The notes under the pieces were generated by a model that saw only the letters and a program-made list of their open reading frames with translations, ran no database searches and was not told the DNA's origin. This document shows, one piece after another, positions 17,088-26,113 of a DNA stretch of 64,000 nucleotides. The stretch comes from Vreelandella zhaodongensis (lineage in GTDB: Bacteria > Pseudomonadota > Gammaproteobacteria > Pseudomonadales > Halomonadaceae). The stretch's first letter is position 1, and each line of letters starts with the position of its first letter. The stretch is taken from positions 124,001 through 188,000 of the forward strand of contig NZ_JACCDD010000002.1 of assembly GCF_013415115.1 (NCBI RefSeq), written 5' to 3'. The position numbers and the translations under genes were made by a program.

Positions 17088-17870
17088 TCACCCTTTAAAC
17101 AGCGCAATTAAGGTATGTTTGGCAGCCTCGACCTTGCCCTGATTAACGGCAGCGGCGGGGTCGACATGCTTTGGGCATACCTGCGAACAGAAGCCGACAA
17201 AGGTGCAACTCCACACACCCTCGTGTCGATTAAGCTCGGTCATGCGCTGTTTTTTGCCATGGTCGCGGCTATCCAGGTTGTAACGGTGGGCGAGTGTTAG
17301 CGCCGCCGGGCCCAGGAATTCAGGGTTCAGCCCAAACTGCGGGCAGGCGGAGTAACAAAGTCCGCAGTTTATGCAGTTAGCGAACTGCTTGTAACGGGCA
17401 AGCTGCTCGGGGGTCTGCTGATAGGTTTCCGGTGCCTTCGGGTCATAGGGTTTTACCGGATTGTCATCTATCAGGTAGGGCTTAACCGCCGCTAAGTGCT
17501 CAAGGAATATTTCCATATCCACCACTAGATCCCGCTGCACGGGGAAGTGGGATAGTGGCTCGATGCGGATCTCGCCTTCATAATCGCGCAGGAAGGTTTT
17601 ACAGCCGAGCTTTGGAATGCCGTTGACCATCACCCCACACGAACCACAAATCGCCATGCGGCACGACCAGCGGTAGCTCAGGGTGCTATCAAGCTGCTCT
17701 TTAATATGATTCAGGGCATCCAGCAGCGAGGTGCTGTCATCCACCGGCATCTCGTACTGCTGCCAGTAAGCTTCAGCCGAGCTGTCTGGAAGGTAACGTT
17801 TAACGCTAATGTGCTTGATGCTGGTGTTATTCGTGCTGACACTCTTGGTAGTGATCTGCTCGGTACTCAT
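17088..17870 (-). CDS. frdB: Fumarate reductase iron-sulfur subunit
   Basis: The 260-residue electron-transfer subunit has a [2Fe-2S] site at Cys70, 75, 78 and 90 ([10 protein letters not shown]). The two C-terminal cluster motifs are [12 protein letters not shown] at 166-177 and [12 protein letters not shown] at 222-233. These carry electrons from menaquinol in FrdCD to FAD in FrdA. The ATG overlaps the frdA stop by ATGA. A short N-terminal extension of about 20 residues rich in Thr, Ser and Asn precedes the conserved start. Confidence 0.96.
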   Translation of the reverse strand: MSTEQITTKSVSTNNTSIKHISVKRYLPDSSAEAYWQQYEMPVDDSTSLLDALNHIKEQLDSTLSYRWSCRMAICGSCGVMVNGIPKLGCKTFLRDYEGEIRIEPLSHFPVQRDLVVDMEIFLEHLAAVKPYLIDDNPVKPYDPKAPETYQQTPEQLARYKQFANCINCGLCYSACPQFGLNPEFLGPAALTLAHRYNLDSRDHGKKQRMTELNRHEGVWSCTFVGFCSQVCPKHVDPAAAVNQGKVEAAKHTLIALFKG

Positions 17871-19654
17871 ACCTTGCCCCCCTTGCCCGCATCGCCGTAA
17901 GCCCGCTCAGCCGGTGCGGAAAACCGAACATCAACGTCCTGCCAGCGCAGTTCGGCCGGTGCTTCGCCTTGGTAAAAGACTTGGCTGTGCTTGAGATAAT
18001 TAACGTCGTCGCGTTTTTGCATGCCTTCATCTAAGCGTTGGTGAGCACCGCGGGATTCACGCCGTTCAAGTGCTCCTAGGCAAGAGGCTTCGGCAATATC
18101 CAGGCCGTATCCCAATTCGATGCACTCCAGCAGCTCGGTGTTGAATATCTTGCTGGTATCGTTAACGCGAATTTTGGCATAGCGCTCACGCAACTGACGC
18201 ATGGTCTCAAGCGAATGGCGCATGCCTTCTTCGGTGCGATAAATACCACAGCCACTCTCCATGGCTTGCACCATGGCGTGCTTAAGTTCTACCCAGGATT
18301 CGCCGCTGCCTTCACCATCACACAGGCGCGCCAAAGTCGCTTGCTGACGCTCGGCTTGGGCTTCCAGCAGGCGCGTATCAGCCCACTCGGTTTGTGCCGC
18401 CCGCTTACTGGCTTGCTCACCCGCCAAGCGGCCAAACACCAGTAGCTCAGTCAGAGAATTGGAGCCCAGCCGGTTAGCTCCGTGCAAACCGACAGAAGCG
18501 CACTCCCCAGCAGCATAGAGCCCAGCAATAGACGTTTCGCACAGAGGATCGGTCTCAATTCCCCCCATGGTGTAGTGAACCGCCGGGCGAATGGGGATCG
18601 GTTCTTTCACAGGGTCAACATTGATATAGGATTTAGCCAGCTCGCAGATAAACGGCAGGCGCTCTAGGATGTACTTTTCACCCAAGTGGCGCAGATCAAG
18701 ATAGACCACGTCGCTGTCACCAAACTTGCCAGTGCGGCCCGCCTGCTGCTCCTGCCAGAAAGCCTGGGAGAGTTTGTCCCGCGGCCCCAGTTCCATATAT
18801 TTGTTTTCCGGCTTGCCCAGCGGTGTTTCCGGACCAAGTCCATAATCCTGCAGATAGCGATAACCATCTTTATTGAGCAGAATGCCGCCTTCCCCCCGGC
18901 ACGCTTCGGTAATCAAAATACCGGAACCGGGTAAACCGGTGGGGTGGTATTGAACAAACTCCATGTCCCGCAGCGCCACACCGTGACGATAAGCCATGGC
19001 CATGCCATCGCCAGTCACAATGCCCGCGTTAGTATTGAAACGAAATAAGCGCCCCGCGCCACCGGTGGCCAGGATCACCGCTTTAGCACGTAGCAGCGTC
19101 AATTCGCCAGTGGCTACCTGCAGCGCAATCACACCTATCACTGCACCTTCGTGAACCGCCAGATCAAGCACGAAATACTCATCAAAACGCTCAATCTCAG
19201 GGTATTTCAGCGAGGTCTGAAACAGCGTGTGCAGCATATGGAAGCCGGTTTTGTCGGCAGCAAACCAGGTGCGGGCCGTTTTCATGCCGCCAAAGCGGCG
19301 CACCTGCACCTGGCCATCGTCTTTGCGGCTCCATGGGCAGCCCCAGCGCTCCATCTGCACCAGCTCTTGATAGGCGTGATGGACAAAGTAGTCGACGACG
19401 CCCTGTTCAACTAGCCAGTCACCGCCTGACACCGTGTCATCAAAGTGGGCCTGATGGGAGTCTTCAGCACTGGTAACAGCGGCAGCGCCCCCTTCAGCGG
19501 CCACGGTATGGGAGCGCATCGGGTAGACTTTAGACAGCAGCGCAATACGTTGAGGTGTCTTGTGCTCCTTGGCATGCTCAGCAGCGCCAATAGCCGCACG
19601 TAAGCCTGCCCCACCGCCTCCTACAATGACGATATCGAAATCTCGCTGCTGCAT
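17867..19654 (-). CDS. frdA: Fumarate reductase flavoprotein subunit
   Basis: The 595-residue catalytic subunit reduces fumarate to succinate on the cytoplasmic side. The dinucleotide motif GGGGAG is at 12-17, and [11 protein letters not shown] contains His49, the probable covalent FAD attachment. Also present are [31 protein letters not shown], and [19 protein letters not shown]. Sequence style follows E. coli FrdA rather than SdhA, for example [23 protein letters not shown] 19654 has GGAAGG upstream; an in-frame start at 19681 lacks a site. First gene of frdABCD, with an FNR-type box about 120 bp upstream. Confidence 0.97.
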   Translation of the reverse strand: MQQRDFDIVIVGGGGAGLRAAIGAAEHAKEHKTPQRIALLSKVYPMRSHTVAAEGGAAAVTSAEDSHQAHFDDTVSGGDWLVEQGVVDYFVHHAYQELVQMERWGCPWSRKDDGQVQVRRFGGMKTARTWFAADKTGFHMLHTLFQTSLKYPEIERFDEYFVLDLAVHEGAVIGVIALQVATGELTLLRAKAVILATGGAGRLFRFNTNAGIVTGDGMAMAYRHGVALRDMEFVQYHPTGLPGSGILITEACRGEGGILLNKDGYRYLQDYGLGPETPLGKPENKYMELGPRDKLSQAFWQEQQAGRTGKFGDSDVVYLDLRHLGEKYILERLPFICELAKSYINVDPVKEPIPIRPAVHYTMGGIETDPLCETSIAGLYAAGECASVGLHGANRLGSNSLTELLVFGRLAGEQASKRAAQTEWADTRLLEAQAERQQATLARLCDGEGSGESWVELKHAMVQAMESGCGIYRTEEGMRHSLETMRQLRERYAKIRVNDTSKIFNTELLECIELGYGLDIAEASCLGALERRESRGAHQRLDEGMQKRDDVNYLKHSQVFYQGEAPAELRWQDVDVRFSAPAERAYGDAGKGGKV

Positions 19655-19772
19655 AACACTTCCTTCCGTTAGCCAGGCCAAAGCGCGTTAGTGGCGACAC
19701 TCTGCGGCGTCGTCTTCTTTATTTGAACTTACCATACCCGTGGCGAGCTCTGTTCATTAGTCCAAAGGACTA

Positions 19773-19786
19773 TTGATGTACATCAA
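19773..19786. promoter_or_regulatory. FNR/Anr box between frdA and the SLC13 carrier gene
   Basis: TTGATGTACATCAA is a perfect match to the FNR/Anr consensus TTGAT-N4-ATCAA. It lies 119 bp before the frdA start and 229 bp before the divergent carrier gene. The position fits anaerobic activation of frdABCD-menBCE, and possibly of the carrier too. Regulation is inferred from the motif. Confidence 0.75.
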
Positions 19787-19881
19787 GAAAGATAGAAATC
19801 GAGTTGGCGTTGCTTTTACCCTAGTGCCATACCATCTACTCTTCAAATAACTCACTGCCATCGGCAGGTGTTTTCGGCGTT

Positions 19882-19926
19882 GTTTTTAAAGAAAAAGTTT
19901 TTAAAGGCAAAGCTTTTAAAGACAAG
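19882..19926. repeat. Three 15-bp direct repeats upstream of the SLC13 carrier gene
   Basis: Three imperfect 15-bp units (19882-19896, 19897-19911, 19912-19926) each contain a (T/C)TTTTAAAG core, for example GTTTTTAAAGAAAAA. They lie 89-133 bp upstream of the carrier start, in the long frdA/carrier intergenic region. No other feature is evident in this 360-bp region apart from the FNR box. Confidence 0.75.
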
Positions 19927-20014
19927 GTCAATATTCCGGTGTGGCTTTACTGCCGAAATAATACTTAGAAAATAGAAGAACTTAAAAACAACTGAAGAGA
20001 AAGAGAGAGGCAGT

Positions 20015-21484
20015 ATGAACAGCATTACTCAACCATCGCCTCGGTGGAAGCTATTCGCACCACTTATCATCGCCATCATTGTTGCGTTAATACCTACCCC
20101 TGACGGCGTAGCACCCCATGCGTGGTACTTCTTTGCTATCTTTCTTGGTTGCGTGGTGGGCTTAATTCTTGAGCCATTACCCGGCGCAGTCATAGGGCTG
20201 ATAGGGGTTACCCTCATCGCGCTGCTATCGCCCTGGGTGTTGTTTTCTCCAGAGCAGCTAGCCGCTGAGGGCTTTAATCCTGCCAACCAAGCTTTTGCTT
20301 GGGCGGTGTCAGGCTTTACTAACGCCACCGTCTGGTTGATTTTCGGTGCCTTTATGTTTGCCTTAGGGTACGAGAAAACCGGCCTTGGCAGACGCATTTC
20401 GCTCTGGCTGGTAAACGCCATGGGCAAGCGCACCCTGACGCTTGGCTACGCGGTGATGATCTCCGACTCGATTCTTGCCCCTTTTACGCCCTCCAACACT
20501 GCACGCAGTGCGGGCACCATTTATCCGGTGATTCGCAACCTCCCACCGCTTTACGACTCGCACCCCAATGACCCCAGCATGAAGCGTATGGGTAGCTTTT
20601 TGATGTGGACAGCGCTGGCTTCTACCTGCGTGACCAGCTCGCTTTTTCTGACAGCCATGGCTCCTAACTTGTTAGCCGTTGCCCTGACCGAAAGCACGAC
20701 CGGTATCCAGATCAACTGGGGGCAGTGGTTTATGGCCATTGCGCCAGTAGGTATTTTGCTACTGCTGTTAGTGCCACTGCTTTGCTACTGGCTATGCGCC
20801 CCTGAGGTGAAAGCGGGCCATGAAATTTCTGACTGGGCAAGAGACGAGTTAAAACAATTAGGCAAGCTCACTCGTAAAGAGATAGTACTGGTGGTAATGG
20901 TTGTCACGGCGCTACTACTGTGGATTTTTGGCGGCGGCATTATCTCCGCATCTTTGGTTGGGCTGGTTGTGATTTGCGGCATGCTGCTGACAGGAATCAT
21001 CACCTGGGATGATATTCTCAAGAACAATGCCGCCTGGAATACCTTTGTCTGGTTTGCCACCTTGGTGGCGCTGGCAGGCGGACTTAGCCAAGTGGGGTTC
21101 GTGCACTGGTTTGGCAACGTAGTGGGCGGACAAATAAGTCACTTTAACCCGCTGATGGCCATGGTAGCCTTGACCGTGCTCTTCTACGCTCTGCACTACT
21201 TCTTTGCCAGTATCACGGCACACGTCACCGCCCTACTGCCGGTTATTTTGGCGGCGGCGTCTGGCATTCCAGGCTTGGATATGCAGATGTTTGTGCTACT
21301 GCTGCTGCCCACGCTCGGCTTTATGGGCATTCTCACACCTTACGGCACAGGGCCAAGCCCGGTTTACTACGGTAGCGGCTACTTGCCCAGTGCACTCTTC
21401 TGGCGGTTGGGAGCAATCTTCGGGCTGATCTTCCTCGTGGCGTGGCTAGTCATTGGCCTGCCCTGGCTAATGTTGCTTAACTAA
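20015..21484 (+). CDS. SLC13/DASS dicarboxylate:succinate-type antiporter (CitT/TtdT-like)
   Basis: The 489-residue inner-membrane protein has about 12-13 hydrophobic segments. It carries the DASS signature TPSNTARSAGTIYPVI, with the SNT substrate/cation motif, and a second inverted half containing NNAAWNTFVWFATLVALAGG. It resembles the CitT/TtdT/YbhI branch, whose members exchange citrate or tartrate for succinate. Placed divergently from frdABCD, it most likely takes up fumarate, malate or a related acid and exports the succinate made by fumarate reductase. AGAGAGAGG precedes the ATG. The exact substrate cannot be read from the sequence. Confidence 0.88.
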   Translation: MNSITQPSPRWKLFAPLIIAIIVALIPTPDGVAPHAWYFFAIFLGCVVGLILEPLPGAVIGLIGVTLIALLSPWVLFSPEQLAAEGFNPANQAFAWAVSGFTNATVWLIFGAFMFALGYEKTGLGRRISLWLVNAMGKRTLTLGYAVMISDSILAPFTPSNTARSAGTIYPVIRNLPPLYDSHPNDPSMKRMGSFLMWTALASTCVTSSLFLTAMAPNLLAVALTESTTGIQINWGQWFMAIAPVGILLLLLVPLLCYWLCAPEVKAGHEISDWARDELKQLGKLTRKEIVLVVMVVTALLLWIFGGGIISASLVGLVVICGMLLTGIITWDDILKNNAAWNTFVWFATLVALAGGLSQVGFVHWFGNVVGGQISHFNPLMAMVALTVLFYALHYFFASITAHVTALLPVILAAASGIPGLDMQMFVLLLLPTLGFMGILTPYGTGPSPVYYGSGYLPSALFWRLGAIFGLIFLVAWLVIGLPWLMLLN

Positions 21485-21525
21485 CACTGGCTTAACTAAC
21501 ACTGGCTTAACTGAAACTGGCTTAG
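21481..21525. repeat. Three 15-bp tandem repeats after the SLC13 carrier gene
   Basis: CTAACACTGGCTTAA occurs twice exactly (21481-21495, 21496-21510) and once in changed form (21511-21525, CTGAAACTGGCTTAG). The first unit contains the carrier's stop codon, so the array arose from the gene's 3' end. It lies between convergent genes (carrier and menH). Confidence 0.85.
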
Positions 21526-21550
21526 CTAAGCGCTTGTTAAACCAAGAGTG

Positions 21551-22300
21551 CTATCTATACCAAGCGTTTAGCTGCTGTGAAATGGCCGTTGGCTGCTCGG
21601 CATGCAAATTGTGCCCCCCGCTTAGAATGATATGACGCAAGCGGGGAGCGCCAGCGGCCAAACGGGAGGCCAAGTCATGGAACTTGGCATCCCGCAGGCC
21701 TGAAAAATAGCTGACCGGTAGTGAGGTGTTTTCCAGCCACTGCCATTGAGAAGACTGCTTGCCTAGCGACGTCGCCCTTAGCATCTTAGCAACGGCAGAC
21801 CCATCATTATTCAAACGTCGTTGAACCTGCCGAATCCGTTGGGCCTCAGTGAGGTCAGCAAATACCGGTTGCTGATACCAGTCGACAAGTATGTTTTCCA
21901 GTGGCTCCTGCTCAAAGCGTATCGCCCAGCGCTCATCGTGGGCAATTCGGTCAGGACGCTCGCCTGCAGGCAGCCCAGGATGGGCACTCTCTAACCAGAG
22001 TGCCTCAAGGCCGAGTGGTTGACAGCTGGCGTGATAAAGCGCCAAACGACCACCCAGGGAGTAACCCAGCAGGCAATAGCGACGAACGCCGCAATTTATC
22101 AAGGTGTCACTGAGCCAATGGTGAAACGCCTCAAACGAGGCTACCTGTACTTGGTGATTCTCGCCGTGCCCTGGCAAATCGAGCGCGAGGCAATCGATGC
22201 CTTCTAACCCAGCAATGACCTCTGCCCAATCGTGGCGATTGCCCAGCAGGCCGTGCAGCATGACGAGGGTCGGCGCCTGTTGCTTAGACTCCCGGCTCAC
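21551..22300 (-). CDS. menH: SHCHC synthase (MenH), alpha/beta hydrolase
   Basis: The 249-residue alpha/beta-hydrolase has [14 protein letters not shown], the oxyanion HG loop, [11 protein letters not shown] and the nucleophile elbow [14 protein letters not shown]. The catalytic His lies in [12 protein letters not shown]. It eliminates pyruvate from SEPHCHC to give SHCHC in menaquinone synthesis. The start taken is GTG at 22300 behind a strong GGAGG within the end of menD, giving the usual MenH length. An ATG at 22342 lies deeper in menD and lacks such a site. It overlaps menD by 17 bp and is last in doxX-menFDH. Confidence 0.88.
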   Translation of the reverse strand: MSRESKQQAPTLVMLHGLLGNRHDWAEVIAGLEGIDCLALDLPGHGENHQVQVASFEAFHHWLSDTLINCGVRRYCLLGYSLGGRLALYHASCQPLGLEALWLESAHPGLPAGERPDRIAHDERWAIRFEQEPLENILVDWYQQPVFADLTEAQRIRQVQRRLNNDGSAVAKMLRATSLGKQSSQWQWLENTSLPVSYFSGLRDAKFHDLASRLAAGAPRLRHIILSGGHNLHAEQPTAISQQLNAWYR

Positions 22301-24080
22301 GCCGCCCCTCCCTAAGCGCTGCCCCCATGGCGTTAAGGTCATCAGCCACCTGCTGATGGGGGACGTGAATCTCGATCAACGTCACACCTACTTGCAGGGC
22401 TTGAGTGTAGTCGGTCACAAAGGCATCCAGTGAATCGGGTGCTGCATAGCTAAGCCCAAACATCTGCGCCGCATGTTCGAAGCTCAAGCCATGGGGCTGG
22501 CGGTAATAACGCTCTAGCAGCTCCCTCTCTTTTGGCACTGGCAACATGTGAAAAATGCTACCGCCATCATTATTAAGAATAACCACCACTAGCGGTTGAG
22601 CCGCCTGCTTTAACAATGCCAAGCTATTGAGGTCATGCAGTGCACTGGTATCTCCCAGCAAAATGGTAGTCGGCTGTGGATGGGTGCAACTGATGCCGTA
22701 GGCCGTGGCGATTAAGCCATCGATACCGGAAGCGCCGCGGTTAGCAAATATCCGCAAGGGCATCTTTCGATGCGTTCCCAGCATATTCATTAGCCGTGCG
22801 GGTAGGCTATTACCTATAAACAGCTGGCCTGTAGCTAGCTGCGCTAGCTGGTGGCAAACCCCAATTTCCGAGAAGCTATTACATCGCTCTTCAACCACGT
22901 GACTGGTTCGACGTTGAAGGTTATCCAACTGATGCCAAGGCGATTGTTCAGGTAGCGTTGGCAAAGCAGCTATCAAATCGGCTGGCTGGCATATCCACCG
23001 CCGTTTAACGCAGTAGTCGGGGTCTAGCCGCTGGGGCAATGGGTCAACCAACCAGACATCCTGCCACGGCTGCTGAGCAATGAATTGCGTTAACCGCTTG
23101 GAAATTAGTCGGCCGCCAAACTGCAGCAGCACCTCGGCTTTAGCAAGCTCCTCGCTGAAACGTTCATCATGGAGCGCTAGATCAAAATGGATCAGGTTGT
23201 GGGAATCAAACCGAACCTGGCTTTGCACATCCGCCAGCAGAGGCCAGCCCAGCTGCTTGGATAGCTCAAGCACTTGCTGCGCCTGATGGGAGGCATCAAC
23301 ACGGCCCTCAACGCTGTCCTCAACCCTGCCAATAACAATCAGACCCCGCTGCTGGGAAAATGCTTTCCAATCACTCTTGAGGGGGGGAATCGCAGCCCTG
23401 GTCTGCCAATCACTCCACGGGGCGGACGTCGTCAGCCAGCGCCCTAACGGGGTGAGGTAGTCACTGGCATCCACCAAGCTATTACTGGGGTAAAGCGGTT
23501 CGCGGTAACGGCAGTTAAGGTGGATGGGGCCCGGGGTACGGCGCTGCTGATCAACCGCCTGATCAAGGGTACTGAGTAGAAATGCTGCTTTTATCTCAGC
23601 ATCTGGCGGTGGCAGGTCGTGGTAAACACTAGTGTGGTGGGAGAAAATATCCCGCTGGTCGATCGCTTGGTTACTGCCGTTATCCAGTAACTCAATGGGA
23701 CGATCAGCGGAGAGCACTATCAGCGGCACACCGAGCAAGTTGGCTTCTACCACTGCTGGATAGAGATTCGCGACGGCAGTGCCCGAAGTAGTGATAATCG
23801 CGACTGGTCGCTGACTGCCCCGAGCAATACCCAGTGCCATAAACCCCAGACCCCGCTCATCAAAATGGCAGTGGCAGCGCAGCCCAATATGCTCGCTGGC
23901 CACCATGGTCAAAGGAGATGAGCGGGAGCCCGGCGCCACTACTACATCGCGCACGCCCAGGCGATAAAGCTCCTCTAGCATCAACGCCGCCCAAACATGG
24001 TTAAAGGTGGCGTGCTCTTTCACAAAATCGTTTTTCGCGAAACTGTTCGTCGCAACGTCGCTCGATACAGGTGCCGTCAT
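22284..24080 (-). CDS. menD: SEPHCHC synthase (MenD)
   Basis: The 598-residue thiamine-diphosphate enzyme adds the succinyl semialdehyde from 2-oxoglutarate to isochorismate. [14 protein letters not shown] opens the first domain, and [13 protein letters not shown] carries the ThDP-activating glutamate. [18 protein letters not shown] and [17 protein letters not shown] follow, and the metal-ThDP site is at [14 protein letters not shown]. An N-terminal extension of about 20 residues makes it slightly longer than usual. It begins 5 bp after the menF stop and overlaps menH. Confidence 0.96.
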   Translation of the reverse strand: MTAPVSSDVATNSFAKNDFVKEHATFNHVWAALMLEELYRLGVRDVVVAPGSRSSPLTMVASEHIGLRCHCHFDERGLGFMALGIARGSQRPVAIITTSGTAVANLYPAVVEANLLGVPLIVLSADRPIELLDNGSNQAIDQRDIFSHHTSVYHDLPPPDAEIKAAFLLSTLDQAVDQQRRTPGPIHLNCRYREPLYPSNSLVDASDYLTPLGRWLTTSAPWSDWQTRAAIPPLKSDWKAFSQQRGLIVIGRVEDSVEGRVDASHQAQQVLELSKQLGWPLLADVQSQVRFDSHNLIHFDLALHDERFSEELAKAEVLLQFGGRLISKRLTQFIAQQPWQDVWLVDPLPQRLDPDYCVKRRWICQPADLIAALPTLPEQSPWHQLDNLQRRTSHVVEERCNSFSEIGVCHQLAQLATGQLFIGNSLPARLMNMLGTHRKMPLRIFANRGASGIDGLIATAYGISCTHPQPTTILLGDTSALHDLNSLALLKQAAQPLVVVILNNDGGSIFHMLPVPKERELLERYYRQPHGLSFEHAAQMFGLSYAAPDSLDAFVTDYTQALQVGVTLIEIHVPHQQVADDLNAMGAALREGRREPGV

Positions 24081-24085
24081 GACCG

Positions 24086-25411
24086 TTATCCCATTCCTAA
24101 TAGCGACATAATATCTGCAATTTTACTATCCAGCTCATGCCACTCTTCGTCTGGTTGGGAGCCCGCCACAATACCGGCACCGGCATAGAGGCGAATCGTT
24201 TCTGAGCCAACATGAGCGCAACGAATAGCCACCGCCAGTTCGCTGCTTGCGTGACTAACTCTGCCGAAGGCGCCTGCATACCAGCCGCGTTGATGGCGCT
24301 CATGCTGACGAATAAACGCCAGCGCCAAATGACGAGGAAAGCCCCCTACCGCGGGCGTTGGAGGCAATGCTCCCAACAATTGTTGATCGGTGACTTCGCG
24401 GTGCAACTCGGCATCTATGAGGCGTCGGATATGCTGCACTGAACGCAGCTTAACAATATGCGCCTCACCCATGTGGACGTGATGTGAAAGCGGCTCAAGC
24501 TGGGTCAGAAGCTGCTGATATACGCATCGGTTTTCCAAACTGTTTTTCTTATCACCCAGTAGCTCCGCAGCAAGCGCCTGATCTTGTAGGGCATCACGCT
24601 CGCGGCGTATTGTGCCCGCTAGAGCCTCGGTAATTAAATGGCGACCTTCGCGCTTATAAAGCCGCTCCGGCGGGCAACCAATAAACGCCGCTTGCGCCGC
24701 AAACTGGATGCCAAAGTGAAAGCAGTCGGTGGCACTGCCCTGCCAGCGTGATAGCAGCGCCCAGGGGCTAGGGACTTCAGCTGTGACCAAGCTCGTCTCA
24801 CGGGAGAGCACTACCTTGGGAGTGTGGCGCAGATGTTCAGGATGGGTAACTTGCCCTACCCACGACGCCCACTCTTTTTGTGAGGGATGGTCTTCGCGCT
24901 GGTAGGTGCGAGACAACAGGCGAGGCAGCGGTTGCTCCTTTTCCAGCGCAGCCAAACAGGCACGGGCCTGGGCTATTTCTGCATCAGGGCAGCGGTCATC
25001 AAAACGCAGGTTGAGTGACAGCGCTGCCTTGCCTTGATGACGCTTGAGCTCTATACGCGGCAGTAAAAAATGACAGCCGCCAAAATGCTGCCACTCGGGC
25101 GCGCGGGGATCGAAAGCCGTGCCGCCGAAATAATCTGGCTGCTCGCCCCCCATATCGGCCAACGTGGCAAGGTCTGCCTGCAGCGCGGCTAGCGAATCAA
25201 ACGCTTTAACGGCACCTAGCGCCGCATACTCAGCTGCGCCTGCATCACGCGCCTTCCAATAAAGCCGGGGGAACAGCTGCTGCGCGTTTAGCCACCCAGC
25301 TAGGTTACCCACCTGACAAGATGTGCTTAGGCGTATAAACCCCTTCCTAGCGGTTTCATTAAGCGTATCAAGCTGGTGCTTAAGCGCTTCGATAGGGTTT
25401 GTAGATTGCAT
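24086..25411 (-). CDS. menF: Isochorismate synthase
   Basis: The 441-residue chorismate-utilising enzyme converts chorismate to isochorismate, the entry step to menaquinone. The C-terminal catalytic domain is typical: [25 protein letters not shown] with the catalytic base region, [16 protein letters not shown], and [12 protein letters not shown] followed by [16 protein letters not shown]. The N-terminal part is the usual variable domain. A siderophore or salicylate role is excluded by menD directly downstream (5 bp). It follows the doxX-like gene by 55 bp. Confidence 0.94.
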   Translation of the reverse strand: MQSTNPIEALKHQLDTLNETARKGFIRLSTSCQVGNLAGWLNAQQLFPRLYWKARDAGAAEYAALGAVKAFDSLAALQADLATLADMGGEQPDYFGGTAFDPRAPEWQHFGGCHFLLPRIELKRHQGKAALSLNLRFDDRCPDAEIAQARACLAALEKEQPLPRLLSRTYQREDHPSQKEWASWVGQVTHPEHLRHTPKVVLSRETSLVTAEVPSPWALLSRWQGSATDCFHFGIQFAAQAAFIGCPPERLYKREGRHLITEALAGTIRRERDALQDQALAAELLGDKKNSLENRCVYQQLLTQLEPLSHHVHMGEAHIVKLRSVQHIRRLIDAELHREVTDQQLLGALPPTPAVGGFPRHLALAFIRQHERHQRGWYAGAFGRVSHASSELAVAIRCAHVGSETIRLYAGAGIVAGSQPDEEWHELDSKIADIMSLLGMG

Positions 25412-25466
25412 AATTCGCCTATTAAACCCGCGTTTACAATGTCGGGTACCAGTGACTTACACCCAG

Positions 25467-25952
25467 TTACTTCCAACCTAACCTCTGCTTAATAAAAGGC
25501 AACACCCAGCGATCTCCGCCAAAGCGACCCGCATTGGCGCCTGCCACCAGCAAAAAGAAAGTCAGCCCAATCATCCAAGGATTAGTGGAAACTGTGCCTG
25601 CCATCAAGAAAGACATATTCATGACAATGGCAAAAAACGCAGCAAACGAGGTCAACACGCCAACGATCAAACCAAGGCCGACCAACACCTCTCCCAGCGG
25701 TATAATGAAATTGATAAACTCCGCATAGGGCAACGCGAAATTTTCCAGAAAGGCGACATAATTAGGGTAAACCATGCTGCCCTCGCGCATAACAGGATTT
25801 GCGACAGCATTGCTTAAAAAGCCCTCAGCACTAAAGCCTCCGGCCATCTTACCAATACCAAGAGTCAACCAAGTAAAGCCTAGGTAGAGCCGTAGCAATA
25901 ACCAAACTACCGCCATATATTTGTTATGTCTAAATAAGTCACCAATCATCAC
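25467..25952 (-). CDS. DoxX-family membrane protein
   Basis: The 161-residue protein has four hydrophobic spans and the DoxX layout (LLLRLYLGFTWLTLGIGKM, FIIPLGEVLVGLGLIVGV, NMSFLMAGTVSTNPWMI, and a final span followed by GGDRWVLPFIK). The name comes from the DoxD subunit of an archaeal thiosulfate:quinone oxidoreductase. Bacterial homologues have varied or unknown functions, some linked to quinone/redox chemistry. It lies first in the probable doxX-menFDH run, 55 bp before menF and divergent from menA. Confidence 0.82.
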   Translation of the reverse strand: MMIGDLFRHNKYMAVVWLLLRLYLGFTWLTLGIGKMAGGFSAEGFLSNAVANPVMREGSMVYPNYVAFLENFALPYAEFINFIIPLGEVLVGLGLIVGVLTSFAAFFAIVMNMSFLMAGTVSTNPWMIGLTFFLLVAGANAGRFGGDRWVLPFIKQRLGWK

Positions 25953-26006
25953 GTAAGCTCCGAGTGTAGGGTAGCTTAAGTGTGGGGTAAGGCAACGCTG
26001 TTTGCT

Positions 26007-26044
26007 TTGATGCAGATCTATTTTTTAGCACTTTCTTATATAAT
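26007..26044 (+). promoter_or_regulatory. FNR-like site and -10 element upstream of menA
   Basis: TTGATGCAGATCTA (26007-26020) matches the FNR/Anr consensus at 9 of 10 fixed positions. A TATAAT hexamer follows at 26039-26044, 18 bases after the site. This is near the layout of an FNR-activated class II promoter reading into menA at 26114. The same site could act on the divergent doxX-menFDH run. Confidence 0.55.
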
Positions 26045-26113
26045 ACTGAATGTTTGGCCGTTGCACCGCTAGCCGCTATTTAAACGTTAATCATCAACAG
26101 GAATGTCAACGCA

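Noticed and set aside
17867-19654. Succinate dehydrogenase instead of fumarate reductase
   Set aside because: Subunit sequences, two hydrophobic anchors of FrdC/FrdD type, the frdABCD order and menaquinone genes all point to fumarate reductase.
19861-19969. Frame through the 15-bp repeats reading VFKEKVFKGKAFKDK as a possible small peptide gene
   Set aside because: There is no start codon with a ribosome site, and an in-frame stop lies shortly upstream.
24086-25411. Isochorismate synthase of a siderophore cluster
   Set aside because: It is followed within 5 bp by menD and then menH, with no siderophore genes.
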